Below are positions 1 to 8,931 of a stretch of 64,000 nucleotides of DNA, one piece after another (within the stretch, counting starts at the first letter, position 1; every line of letters begins with the position of its first letter). Position numbers and translations under genes: made by a program. Origin of the DNA: Bradyrhizobium quebecense (GTDB lineage Bacteria > Pseudomonadota > Alphaproteobacteria > Rhizobiales > Xanthobacteraceae); NCBI RefSeq assembly GCF_013373795.3, contig NZ_CP088025.1, positions 1 to 64,000 on the forward strand. Direction: 5' to 3'. Below the pieces are notes generated by a model. That model was not told the origin of the DNA. It made no database searches and worked only from the letters and a program-made list of their open reading frames with translations.

Positions 1-35
1 ACGGTGCGAGAGGGCCACGACTTGGCGCGGACGGC

Positions 36-680
36 CTACGCACCGCGCTTGAAGCGTATAGGCATCCAGAACTGCCGCAGGGCCTCAACGGCTACGGGAA
101 TGTCGCGCCGGACGTTTTGAGCGACGGGCAGCGTTCCCAGCGTGTGCCGGGCCGGGGGTAGCAAGGGCCGACCGGCGTCGTCGATGCAATGGACCAAGAT
201 CGGCCGCAGCATAAGGTGTTCGGTTCCGTTCGGGGAGAGAAGCCGCGACCAGACGAGAAGCCGAAGCTTCATGACGGCGTAGAAGCCCATGCACCAGGGC
301 TGCGGGTCGACTTCGCCGTCCGGTGATCGCACGAACAGCGGCTCGAAGCTCTCCGGTCCCGTCGACAGCGTCTCGCTGATTGCGTTGTGGCGCATCAGCG
401 TGGCGGCGATCGCCGAGAACTCCTCGGTGTCGTGATTGAAGGCGTCGCGATCTACGCCGAGGAGCGGGCACACCCATTCCTCGGACGCCATCGAGACCGG
501 CCCGGCAACGACCGCGGCCACCGCGCCGTCGAGCATGGAGAGCGACGTCGCCCGCGGACGCCGAAGCGTCGGCGACCTGGCGCGCTCGCTGATCCATTGC
601 CCGAGCCGTTCGAACGACATGGCATAGTCCGCCATCGTCGTCTTGGCCCGTTTTCCTCGCCGTTGCTTCGGCTTCGTCAT
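36..680 (-). CDS. UPF0149 (YecA-like) passenger protein of IS66 element
   Basis: A 214-residue protein resembling the UPF0149/YecA-type proteins that form the last gene of many rhizobial IS66 elements. No biochemical role is established for these passengers. Its ATG overlaps the TGA of tnpC in an ATGA at 677-680, so the two are translationally coupled. The N terminus is strongly basic (KPKQRRGKRAK) and is followed by mixed helical sequence. I see no C-terminal cysteine/histidine SEC-C tail like that of YecA. The reading frame is intact. The family call is by pattern only. Confidence 0.6.
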   Translation of the reverse strand: MTKPKQRRGKRAKTTMADYAMSFERLGQWISERARSPTLRRPRATSLSMLDGAVAAVVAGPVSMASEEWVCPLLGVDRDAFNHDTEEFSAIAATLMRHNAISETLSTGPESFEPLFVRSPDGEVDPQPWCMGFYAVMKLRLLVWSRLLSPNGTEHLMLRPILVHCIDDAGRPLLPPARHTLGTLPVAQNVRRDIPVAVEALRQFWMPIRFKRGA

Positions 681-2219
681 GCCACGGCCCGCTTTTCGGC
701 TTCGCGTGCGGCCTTCCAGTTCCAGGCCAGAAGTTCGTGCAGCTGGTTGGTCTTCGTGGCGCCGCTCACCATGCGATCGAGAACGTCGATGAGATACGCC
801 TCGGGGTCGAGACCATTCAATTTCGCTGTGTTAAGAAGCGAAGCGAGTATCGCCCAAGTCTCGCCCCCGCCTTCGTCACCACTGAACAACGAGTTCTTTT
901 TTCCGATCGCAATGGGCCTGATCGATCGCTCGACCGTGTTGGTGTCCGGCTCGAGCCGCCCGTCATCCAGGAACGCCGTCAGGCCCTGCCAGCGTTCGAG
1001 CATGTAGTCGATCGCCTTGATGAGCGTCGAGCGGCGGGAGATCCCGTCCTTCACCGCGATCAGACGGATCCTCAACGCTTCCATCAGCGGCTTCGTCTCG
1101 GCCTGTCGCGTCGCGCGGCGTTCCCCGGCGTCGAGACCGCGGATCCTCTCCTCGATCGCGTAGACGGCCGCAATGCGCTCGATGACCTCCGCGGCGAAGG
1201 GTGAGTTCGTCGTCTTGTGCACCCTCACGAAGTTGCGGCGCGCGTGAACGAGACAATACGCCAGCTGGATCTGGCCCGACATCTTCGCATCGCCCGCCAG
1301 CGAGGCGTAGGCGGCATAGCCGTCGACTTGCAGCACGCCTTCGAAGCCGGCCAACTGCGCCACGATCTCCTTCTTGCCGCGACCACCTGCGAACACGTAG
1401 GCGACCGCCGGCGGCGCCGGCCCCTTCCACGCCCGATCGTCCGTCGCGTGCGCCCAGAACTGGCAGATCCTCGTGCGGCCGCGTCCCGGATCGAGCACTG
1501 GCATCGGCGTCTCGTCGCAGAACAGCCGCTCGAAGCCGTGCATAGTCTTCAGTTGCAGATCGTAGAGGCCCCTGACCAGCCACGCCGCGCTCCCCATCCA
1601 GCGCGCCAGCGTCTGACGGTCGACGACGACACCCTGACCCGCCAGGATCTGCGTCTGGCGGTAGAGCGTCGATTGCCAGGCATATTTGGCCGCGGCGATA
1701 TGCGCGATCAGCGCCGTCGTCGCCATGCCGCCCTCGACGAGCCGCGCCGGTGCCGGGGCCTGGACAATCGCGCCCTCACAGGAGCGGCAGGCGTATTTTG
1801 GACGGATCGTGCGGAGCACACGCAGCCACCCGATCGAGCGCTTCGCTGCTCTCCTCGCCGATCCGATGCATCTGACCCGTGCAGCACGGGCACCGCGTGG
1901 ACGCCGGCTCGATCACCCGCTCGATCCGGGGCAGATGCGCCGGCAGTGCGCCGATGTTGCGCCTCGCTTTGCGCCGCTTCGGTCTCGGCGCGTCCGGTTT
2001 GTCGTCATTGGCCGGGAGCTGTGAGCCGGCGGTCGGTTCCAGATCAAACGCGATCTGTTCGGCGCAGACGATCGCCGAGCGCTCCGATCGTGCGCCGAAG
2101 ATCAGGCTCTTCAACGTGGCGATCTCTGCGCGCAGATCATCGTTCTCGCCTTCGAAAGCCAACACCATCTCGGCAAGAGCTGCAGGGTCACAGGGGAGAT
2201 CTTCGGGGCGAAGCGCCAT
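677..2219 (-). pseudogene. tnpC: IS66 transposase tnpC, frameshifted
   Basis: DDE transposase of IS66. The N-terminal 147 residues (start at 2219, with a CPCC zinc-finger-like motif) and the C-terminal 380 residues (677-1819, beginning LRTIRPKYACRSC and including FCDETPMP and NTVERSIRP) are in different frames. In intact relatives the segment between LDRV and VLRTIRP is about five residues longer. Here only five bases separate the two GTG codons near 1822-1835, which implies a deletion of about 10 bases. A full-length transposase cannot be made. The C-terminal frame is otherwise open and well conserved, so the damage looks recent. Confidence 0.85.
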
Positions 2220-2269
2220 ATCGCAGAGCTACACGAACACACTCACAATCGCCAGCAAAACAAGACGCG

Positions 2270-2626
2270 TCAGGCAACCTTCGTCGGCCGCTTCGTCACC
2301 TTGGGGACCACACGCGACCACTCCGCAAGACCTTCAATCAGCATCGCCAGTTGCGCCCCCGTTACCGGCATCGTACCCTCGTGAACAGGTGGCCAGGCGA
2401 AGCCCCCATTCTCCAGCCACTTCGTCGCTAGAACCATTCCCGAGCCGTCAAAAACCAGTAACTTCAAACGATCCGATCGCTTCGATCGGAAGACATAAAC
2501 GTCACCGCTGTAGGGCTTGCCGCCCAATCCCTCCGCTACCAGCGCGACAAGGCCATGAACGCCTTTACGAAAGTCAATCGGCTGCGTCGCGACGAACACA
2601 CGGACCATTGGACCGAAAGAGATCAT
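2270..2626 (-). CDS. tnpB: IS66 accessory protein TnpB
   Basis: A 118-residue protein of the IS66 Orf2/TnpB family, recognised from the pattern IATQPIDFRKG near residue 13 and VYVFRSKRSDRLK near residue 44. TnpB is required with TnpA for IS66 transposition, although its biochemical role is unclear. The start overlaps the tnpA stop (ATG within 2623-2626). It appears intact. It ends 50 bases before the tnpC start. Confidence 0.9.
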   Translation of the reverse strand: MISFGPMVRVFVATQPIDFRKGVHGLVALVAEGLGGKPYSGDVYVFRSKRSDRLKLLVFDGSGMVLATKWLENGGFAWPPVHEGTMPVTGAQLAMLIEGLAEWSRVVPKVTKRPTKVA

Positions 2627-3045
2627 CGCGTCGATCTCACCGCCGCCAGCACGCGCTCCAGCGTCGCAGTGTCGACGCGGACAGGCACGCGCACCGTCGC
2701 GCCCGCGATCATCACCTCGATCCGCTCGGCCGGCCCCGTCAGAACATGCGCCTTATCGATCGCGTTCGGCTGCGCCTCGACGGCGGCGTCGAGCCTGACT
2801 TGCACGAACTGCGGCGCTTCGCTCGACGCGAGCCGCGCCTGGCGCCGCCACACACTGAGCAGTCCCCGGTTCACCCCGTTGCGTCGAGCCACCTCGGAAA
2901 TGCTCGTCTCCGGATCGGCGCTCTCGGCCACGATCCGCGCCTTCTCCGCATCGCTCCAACTGCGCCGTCGCCTTTCCCCTGTGATCACCTCGATCCGTTG
3001 ATAGGAGGCGGCATCATGCCTGTCTTGATGTCTGTCTTGATGCAT
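2623..3045 (-). CDS. tnpA: IS66 accessory protein TnpA (helix-turn-helix)
   Basis: A 140-residue IS66 Orf1/TnpA protein. The N-terminal half has the transposase-type HTH pattern RRSWSDAEKARIVAES, then SISEVARRNGVNRGLLSVWRRQ. The C-terminal third matches the usual IS66 Orf1 tail (VRVPVRVDTATLERVLAAV). The first residues contain a short tandem repeat (HQDRHQDRH). It heads the tnpA-tnpB-tnpC run and looks intact. Confidence 0.9.
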   Translation of the reverse strand: MHQDRHQDRHDAASYQRIEVITGERRRRSWSDAEKARIVAESADPETSISEVARRNGVNRGLLSVWRRQARLASSEAPQFVQVRLDAAVEAQPNAIDKAHVLTGPAERIEVMIAGATVRVPVRVDTATLERVLAAVRSTR

Positions 3046-3127
3046 GGAACGAGCGTCCCTCGCGTTGTCAAATCCACGCGCGAGTCTCGCTCATCCCGTC
3101 CACTTAAACGAGGTGGGGTTGTCGTAC

Positions 3128-3956
3128 CGCTATCGATAGACGAAGCCTTGCGCCATCGGGATGTAGGTGATGTCCATCGCCCAGACCTGGTTCGGACGCG
3201 TGATCTCCATACCACGCAGCAGGTACGGATAGATCTTGTGGCCGGGCTCGGGTTGCGTGGTGCGCGGACGGCGATAGAGCGCCTCTATCCCCATCCGCCG
3301 CATTAGCGTTTTGACATGCCGGCGGCCGATCTTGCACCCCTCGGCAGCCAGCAGGCCTCGCAGCATTCGCGAACCGGCGAAGGGAAACTCCAGATGCATC
3401 CGGTCGAGCCTTTGCATCAGCGCGAGGTCTTTGGGCGGCACTGGACGCGGCAGATAGTAGACGCTGCCGCGGCTGATGTTCAGAGCTTCCGCCTGCTTGC
3501 CGATCGGCAGATCGTGTTCACGGTCGATCATCGCTTTGCGCTCAGCAATCCCGCCTTGGTGAGCGCTCCTTCTAAAAAACTGAGCGGGCGCTGCGCGCCC
3601 CCTGTGGGATATAAACGGGCGTCAACTCGCCGATCTTGGCATGCAGCGACTTCACGTCGACGGTGGGTTCGGCGATCCGACTCCCGCCGCCCGGACCGAA
3701 AACATCGGCAGCGCGGCCTTCGAGCTGGCCCTTCCACGATGTGATCTGATTGGGGTGAACGTCGAACTGCTCCGCTAGTTGCGCCAGCGTGCGGTCACCC
3801 TTGACGGCGGCAAGCGCCACCTTCGCCTTGAAAGCCGGAGTGTGGTTCCGCCGTGCTCGTCTGCTCATCGTCTCTCCTGATTCGCGGGTCAATCTTGCCC
3901 GCCGTCAGGCAGAAACTCCACTTATCGCACTGTTCAGATTTGCGGGACCGGCTCAA
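3128..3956 (-). pseudogene. IS3-family remnant (orfA and N-terminal half of orfB)
   Basis: orfA (start 3892) shows the IS3 HTH pattern FKAKVALAAVKGDRTLAQLAEQFDVHPNQI. orfB is present as its N-terminal 133 residues (3130-3531), with the HTH_21 region and the first part of the rve domain ending WAMDITYIPMAQGFVYR. The frame then stops where the IS66 element begins. Between orfA and orfB about 40 bases around 3590-3632 do not match the family sequence, which usually reads ELTLENDFLEGAL there, so the frameshift window is disrupted as well. The rest of orfB should lie left of the window if IS66 inserted here. Confidence 0.75.
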
Positions 3957-4006
3957 TCCTCGAATGGCTCGGAATAAAAACGTCAAAATCACTGTGATGA
4001 ACCACT
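3957..4006. mobile_element. Right-end remnant of an IS630 element
   Basis: About 50 bases are the same as the right end of the complete IS630 at 8890-8939, including the tail of the LexA-like passenger frame and the 24-bp terminal repeat ending GATGAACCAC. The rest of this copy is gone, replaced by the IS3 remnant. It ends 75 bases after the asparagine-synthetase-like gene. Confidence 0.85.
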
Positions 4007-4080
4007 AGCGAGAACGCCCAATTGCAACCCTTCTCCACTGTAGCAGGTGTTCTGACGCGTGATCGTTCGTCATAACGCAA

Positions 4081-5667
4081 TCAACAGAGTTGTCGAACGA
4101 AACGTTCCGCCCATAAAAAGCGAGCCAAGGTGCTTGTTGCGGAAAATTCGTGTGTTGTTATCACCCTGTTCAAGAGCGCCATGACAGCCTCTTGCGAAAC
4201 CAAGCCGAAGTCGGCCAAGGCGCAAGAAGCAAGCTGTGATGAAATTATGTCCGCACGAGCCGCAATCGCCTTTGGCAGTACAAGCGCGAAAGTCTCCTTT
4301 GCGTATCCGTGTGGAAATACGTCAGAGCCCAAGCGCTCACGCAAGTAAGAACGGAGGAGTTCCTTGCCCGAGCGAAGTGCAAACGGAAGCTTCGCTCCAA
4401 AATTGATCAATCTCGGATCGCCGAATGGGCGGACGGGCCAAAGACCTCGCGTCGCGAGTGGGCGAGCATGACAAAGACTTGCGAGCAGAGTTGTGGATAG
4501 AGTGGCGCTGAGGGGGGCGCTAAAAAGGAAGGATGAACGAGCGGCGTCGAGCCCACGTTTCGTCAACAGGTCTTCTGCAACCCCAAGCGCGATATCCAGA
4601 TGCGGTGAAGAGGGAGATCTGGGTTCCCCCTCGTCGCTGCTGAAGCGAGCGCAAAGCTCGTCTCCTCCTATGCCGGACCAGATTATTTCGCAGCCATCGC
4701 CGCGAAACCGATCCCAGAGTGACCCGAACGCCTCAAGGTAATACTCTGAATTGAGTGGCAGGCGTCCTTTCAGGTCAAGATCTAGATCAATCGCCGGCAT
4801 GTGGGCGCACATTTCAACTTTGTGATCGCGGCAGTTCAGTGCGCTCAAAGTGCTCGCTCGGCGATCAATCTGCTTGGGGCTACTCCCGTCGCCCAATAGT
4901 ATCCCGCCACATGCTAGCGATGCTACGCTCTCGCCAACAGCAATTGCGACGGAAGCGGAGTCCATTCCTCCGCTCAGCTCCACAGCGCTTGCGCAGAAGG
5001 TCGTCGGCCGCGAACGAACAACCGCCTGAAGAGTATCAGAAAACTCAAGGACATGATCGCCCTCCTCTCGTCCGGAGAGCTCAGGAGCTGATGAAGTTGT
5101 CGCGCCGTACTCAAATGACGTTTCCGATCTGTCGACGTACAAGGTGGAGCCAGCAGTCAGCAGGTTAACGCCAACGCAGGCCTGTCGCGCAGAGTAGAAC
5201 GTTCTCATCGACAGCTGATGCGCTATAATCTCTGCATCAATCGCTCGCGATTTATCCAAAAACTCGACAAAATCCCAGGAGAGCGTAACCGTGCGAGCGC
5301 GCTCCTCCACGTGGAAGTAAATTGGGAGGCTGCCAATATGGCCTGCTCGTACACGCAACCGAGGACCCCGGCGAGCGGCCTCGATCACGATAAAATCGAG
5401 CGGCCAGTGCATGCATTTCTGGTAGTGCTGACGAAACTGATCTGTAGACGCATGGTCTATTACGACCGAATGAACGCCAGCCCCGTCCGCCGCTCCTTGA
5501 CGCTCACGTATGACGAAGAACCATTGCTCAGTGCTCTTCACTAACGAGCTCTCAAGACTCTTATGTTGGAAAGGCCAGATGCAGCTTTCACCAAACTCTA
5601 TCGAACAGCCTTTGACAACAGGATCGAAGTTTTCCAGGTCGGCTATTTTCAGAGTGGCCTTGAGCAT
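4081..5667 (-). CDS. Asparagine-synthetase-like ATP-dependent amidotransferase (lasso-cyclase-like)
   Basis: A 528-residue protein of the asparagine synthetase B superfamily. The ATP-binding PP-loop reads SGGMDSAS at about residues 232-239, and a second synthetase-domain motif, SGIGGDELCA, lies at 331-340. The N-terminal 200 residues correspond to the glutaminase-like region but there is no Cys at position 2, so glutamine hydrolysis is not expected. That is also the case for lasso-peptide macrolactam synthetases (McjC type), which adenylate an Asp/Glu side chain and close the ring onto the N-terminal amine. The start is preceded by GAGGAA. A 47-residue ORF lies directly upstream on the same strand, with a strong hairpin between, and an ABC exporter is divergent from both. 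No leader protease or PqqD-like B gene is visible; the sequence downstream is cut by IS debris after 75 bases. A role in peptide maturation is inference. A plain amide or beta-lactam-type synthetase is the alternative. Confidence 0.8.
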   Translation of the reverse strand: MLKATLKIADLENFDPVVKGCSIEFGESCIWPFQHKSLESSLVKSTEQWFFVIRERQGAADGAGVHSVVIDHASTDQFRQHYQKCMHWPLDFIVIEAARRGPRLRVRAGHIGSLPIYFHVEERARTVTLSWDFVEFLDKSRAIDAEIIAHQLSMRTFYSARQACVGVNLLTAGSTLYVDRSETSFEYGATTSSAPELSGREEGDHVLEFSDTLQAVVRSRPTTFCASAVELSGGMDSASVAIAVGESVASLACGGILLGDGSSPKQIDRRASTLSALNCRDHKVEMCAHMPAIDLDLDLKGRLPLNSEYYLEAFGSLWDRFRGDGCEIIWSGIGGDELCARFSSDEGEPRSPSSPHLDIALGVAEDLLTKRGLDAARSSFLFSAPLSATLSTTLLASLCHARPLATRGLWPVRPFGDPRLINFGAKLPFALRSGKELLRSYLRERLGSDVFPHGYAKETFALVLPKAIAARADIISSQLASCALADFGLVSQEAVMALLNRVITTHEFSATSTLARFLWAERFVRQLC

Positions 5668-5685
5668 TTGTTCCTCGACTTAAAC

Positions 5686-5715
5686 GTTACCGCCTCTCGT
5701 GTGAGAGGCGGTAAC
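5686..5715 (-). promoter_or_regulatory. Perfect 13-bp stem hairpin between candidate precursor and cyclase-like gene
   Basis: GTTACCGCCTCTC at 5686-5698 pairs perfectly with 5703-5715 around a 4-base loop. On the minus strand it follows the small ORF stop by 17 bases and precedes the synthetase start by 19 bases. Only a weak T tract (GTTTAAG) follows, so it may act as a partial terminator or 3' stabiliser that gives more precursor than enzyme. Such stem-loops between A and the maturation genes are known in lasso-peptide operons. Confidence 0.75.
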
Positions 5716-5731
5716 AGAGTGAAGAATGATC

Positions 5732-5875
5732 TTAAAGGTAACCTTCGTTAGCGCTGTCGCTAGGGAAGGGGCCCTTCGGATACGAAGTAGTGGGAGGTGG
5801 CAGCACCGGTAAGGGGAGGTCAGTTGTATCGGGCCGCGATGGCCGCTTAGACGTGTCTGCAGTTGCGCTCTTCAT
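5732..5875 (-). CDS. Candidate precursor peptide (47 residues)
   Basis: ATG at 5875, preceded by AGGAAC at good spacing, opens a 47-codon frame ending TAA at 5732. The peptide is polar at the N terminus, proline-rich in the middle (LPLPVLPPP, residues 20-28) and ends YPKGPFPSDSANEGYL. There is no signal peptide or transmembrane stretch. It sits in tandem with the synthetase gene. If Thr30 is taken as the leader residue at -2, as in most lasso precursors, the core starts at Tyr32 and Asp40 falls at core position 9, a ring size known for lassos. A glycine start at Gly35 would put Asp at 6 and Glu at 10, which does not fit. The peptide may belong to another class, or be a non-peptide-product gene. 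The function is inferred from position only. Confidence 0.55.
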   Translation of the reverse strand: MKSATADTSKRPSRPDTTDLPLPVLPPPTTSYPKGPFPSDSANEGYL

Positions 5876-6085
5876 GTCGTGTTCCTATTGATAGCGTGAT
5901 CGGGCTTCTCGTCGCGTGGCGCGGCAGCGTGTCGAGCCACTCTATAGCGTCTCTCATGTGAGAAGCCGGGCGACAACCTACCAAGATTTGCGGGTTGGAT
6001 GACGGTGCTGGACAGAATTGGGTTGGAGCTTAGTAACGGTAAACGGCAGCAAATTCCGCAGAGCCGCATCTTTACGTGAGATCGT
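5876..6085. promoter_or_regulatory. Divergent intergenic region of the peptide-like locus
   Basis: This 210-base interval separates two divergently transcribed units (small peptide plus synthetase leftwards, exporter rightwards), so both promoters should lie here. A loose dyad of GGCTTCTC at 5903-5910 and GAGAAGCC at 5960-5967 could be an operator. I could not define -35/-10 boxes with confidence. Confidence 0.4.
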
Positions 6086-7479
6086 ATGGAATCCAGATCG
6101 CAAGGCCATGTCGGCTCTCTCAGTGCAAGCAAAGCCCCATTCCCTGGATCCGCCGCAGATCAGGTCAACGACAGCACATTGTCGCCGGTTTCCGAACTTC
6201 TGCATGCGTACTGGCGATCCGATCGGCGCTTGCTTCTCATCGTTGCCACAGTGGTGCTGATCTCCAGCACGAGCAGCGTCGCAGCCCCCTATGTATTTTC
6301 GGGTCTCATTGATCGCCTCCCGCGGGGGGAAGGCATGTCGGCGTTTGCCTGGGGATTCGCCGGCTATGCGGTCCTGCTCGGCATAGCCTCCGCATTGCAG
6401 CGCATGCTGCAGTATCTTTTCTTCATGACAGCCGAGAACCTGGGCTTCATCGCTGCAACTCGCTTTTTCGATCGCATCCTGAGAAAAACCTCAGCCTTTC
6501 TTCTTGAGCACAATCCCGTGGAGATACAGAGTGCGGCTGCGCGCGGGTGCAGCGCGTTGACGACGTTGGTCCAGCTTGGAATTATGATATTCATCCCGGC
6601 TGCAGCGCAGCTTCTGCTTACGCTCGCTATTCTCGGTGTGCTCGTCAATATCCAGATCGCTGCAATCGTCGTCGCTTATGGGGCTGTCGCGATTACATTG
6701 GGGTGGAGTTCCACGCGTCGGGCGCGCGTGTTTCTGGACCGGGCCATCGAAGCCGGACAGGAGAATGCGCGTTTCGTCGGCAACGTCATGAACTCCATGG
6801 ACACGTTGCGCCATTTCGGCAGTCATTCCTGGACGAGCCAGCGCTTTACGATGAAGGCGCGGGAAGTGCGCGATAACTGGCGAACCTACGTGTTTCAACG
6901 ATTGGCCTACATAGCCGTGCTCGGCTTAGCCATCGCGCTACAATTTGCCGTCACACTTCTCCTTCTAATACCTGAATACCGGGCCGGCGCGGTCACGATC
7001 GGCGATATTGTGCTATTCAACACGCTTCTACTCCAACTCAATATGCCCTTCGAGATGGTCGCGCGCGCGATCTCTGACGCGGCGCGGTCGCGAGCCGACC
7101 TCATTCCTCTCGCCAGACTGTGGGTCGCACCAGAAGAGCGGCGAACATCTCATGCTCATGATTTCACGCCCTCCGCTGGCCAGCTATCCTTCGAGGGCAT
7201 TGGTTATGCCTACAACAACGGTCGTGGCGTTACGAATGTCTCGTTTCTGGCTAGGCGCGGCGCCATTACCTTCCTTGTCGGCGAATCCGGATCGGGGAAG
7301 TCGACAATATTCAAGCTCGTCCTGAAATCGATTGAGCCAGACTGCGGCCGTATTCTGGTCGATGGAACCGATATAGCGACCATCGATCACACGGATTGGT
7401 ATGCCGCAGTTGCTGTTGTGCCGCAGGAGGTGATGTTGCTCAATGAGTCGCTAGCCGACAACATTCTGCTAGTGGTTCA

Positions 7480-8610
7480 TCACAGTGATTTTGACTCTTT
7501 GACGACGGCCGGATAGGCGCGGCGGAGTTTGGCGCGGGCTTTGTCGGTTGTGAACATCCACTTGATGCGGTCTTGCGCCTTGTTTCGCTGCCGTTGCCAT
7601 GCCGCGATCTCGTTTCGGAGCTTTTTGGGGTCGTCGATGCGGCGGCCGAGACACTGGCGCTGCAGCACGCTGATCTCGCGCTCAACCATGTTGGGCCAAC
7701 TGGCGTGTTTCGGGGTGTAGTGGAATTCGAGGCGGCGCAGGATGCGCCGGGCTTCGGCGGGCGCAAATGCTTGATACAGCGCACCGGCGGTATGGATCGA
7801 CAGATTGTCCTGCACGACACGGATGCAGGCGGCTTCGGGATAATGGACGTCGACGAGTTCACGCATGCAATGGGCGTAGTCGACGGCGGCGCGGCGCTCG
7901 GTCGCCTTCACGTTGCGCCACCCCCGATGTGGATCGAAGGTAACGAAGAGATTGACGGTGCCATTGCGGCGGTACTCGTAATCGTAGCGCTCGCGCTGTC
8001 CGGGCTTGGCGGAGACCGGCTGGCGCACCTCGCCGATCAGCTGGACCGGGGTCTCGTCGAAGCAGACCAGCGGCCGGGCCGGATCCGGCCTCTCGGCGTA
8101 GAGGTCAAGCACGTCCTCCATGCGGGCGACGTATTCGCCATCGACATGAGGAATGCACCACATGTCCCTGCGCCATGGCTTGAGGTCGTTCTCCGCCAGC
8201 CGGCGGCGCACGGTCTCGCCCGACAAGCTGTCGTGATCGGTGAGCTTGACCATCGCGTTGGCCAGCAGCGTCAGCGTCCAGCGTTTGCGGCCGGCCGGCG
8301 GCTTGGCGCATGCGGTCGCCACCAGCAGGGCCTCCTCCTTGCCCGTCAGCTTGCGTTCCGCCCCTGGACGCGGCTCCTCGCTCAGGGCCCGCTCCAGATT
8401 GCCTTCCACGAAGCGGCGCTTGGTCCGATAGACGGTGGAGAGGCTGACACTTACGGTCCGGGCAATCCCCTCGTCGCGGCGCCCTCCATCGGCCGCCAGC
8501 AAAATCTGCGCCCGCTTGAGCTTGCGGGCGGCGCACTTGCCGCCGCCGAGCATCGCCGTCAGTTCGTCTCGCTCGGCTTGGCTCAATTCGACCCGATAAC
8601 GGACATTCAT
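7480..8610 (-). CDS. IS630-family transposase
   Basis: Intact DDE transposase. I take the start at 8610 (MNVRYRVEL); an upstream in-frame start at 8658 would add 16 residues. An N-terminal HTH region (RTVSVSLSTVYRTKRRF) is followed by the catalytic triad context: CFDETPVQL, VVQDNLSIHT and FHYTPKHASWPNMVERE. The stop lies within the left inverted repeat. No frameshift was seen, so this copy is probably active. Confidence 0.93.
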   Translation of the reverse strand: MNVRYRVELSQAERDELTAMLGGGKCAARKLKRAQILLAADGGRRDEGIARTVSVSLSTVYRTKRRFVEGNLERALSEEPRPGAERKLTGKEEALLVATACAKPPAGRKRWTLTLLANAMVKLTDHDSLSGETVRRRLAENDLKPWRRDMWCIPHVDGEYVARMEDVLDLYAERPDPARPLVCFDETPVQLIGEVRQPVSAKPGQRERYDYEYRRNGTVNLFVTFDPHRGWRNVKATERRAAVDYAHCMRELVDVHYPEAACIRVVQDNLSIHTAGALYQAFAPAEARRILRRLEFHYTPKHASWPNMVEREISVLQRQCLGRRIDDPKKLRNEIAAWQRQRNKAQDRIKWMFTTDKARAKLRRAYPAVVKESKSL

Positions 8611-8649
8611 CCTTTGCCTCCTTGTCGGAAGACCGGGACGAATCGATCC

Positions 8650-8931
8650 ATGAGTCAAAAATCAGGCGCGCGCTTCACCCAGAAGCAGGGGCACTACCTC
8701 GCTTTCATCTACACATATTCCAACATGTTCGGACAGCCGCCCGCCGAGAAAGACATCCAGCGCCACTTCCGCGTCAGCCCGCCTTCGGTCCACCAAATGA
8801 TCGTAACTCTCGAACGAAACGGATGCATCCGTCGTCAACCCGGCGTCCCAAGGAGCATCGAAATTCTCGTGCCGCCGGAAAGCTTGCCGATCCTCGAATG
8901 GCTCGGAATAAAAACGTCAAAATCACTGTGA
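8650..8931 (+). CDS. LexA-type winged-helix passenger of the IS630 element
   Basis: A 93-residue protein transcribed divergently from the transposase. The pattern KQGHYLAFIYTYSNMFGQPPAEKD, then VSPPSVHQMIVTLERNGCIRR, is that of the LexA N-terminal DNA-binding domain. No LexA peptidase half follows. The gene ends inside the right inverted repeat, so it belongs to the IS. Its last codons also survive in the remnant at 3957-4006. It may regulate the divergent transposase promoter; that is inference. Confidence 0.8.
   Translation: MSQKSGARFTQKQGHYLAFIYTYSNMFGQPPAEKDIQRHFRVSPPSVHQMIVTLERNGCIRRQPGVPRSIEILVPPESLPILEWLGIKTSKSL

Larger units (their letters stand above)
1..3127 (-). mobile_element. 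IS66-family element (left end outside or at window start)
   Basis: The genes tnpA, tnpB, tnpC (broken) and a UPF0149-type passenger lie in one orientation and overlap or nearly abut, the usual IS66 order. The right end is placed near 3127 because the neighbouring IS3 orfB reading frame stops matching its family there. The left end is not seen. The element cannot make a full TnpC and is probably immobile unless complemented. Confidence 0.75.

Noticed and set aside
1217..2431. Long plus-strand open frames (404 and 475 codons) over the IS66 genes
   Set aside because: They are antisense to tnpC, tnpB and tnpA and are arginine-rich, typical of high-GC shadow frames.
5771..5775. Lasso core starting at Gly35 of the small peptide
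   Set aside because: Asp and Glu would be at positions 6 and 10, outside known ring sizes; the Thr30/Tyr32 reading is kept only as a hypothesis.
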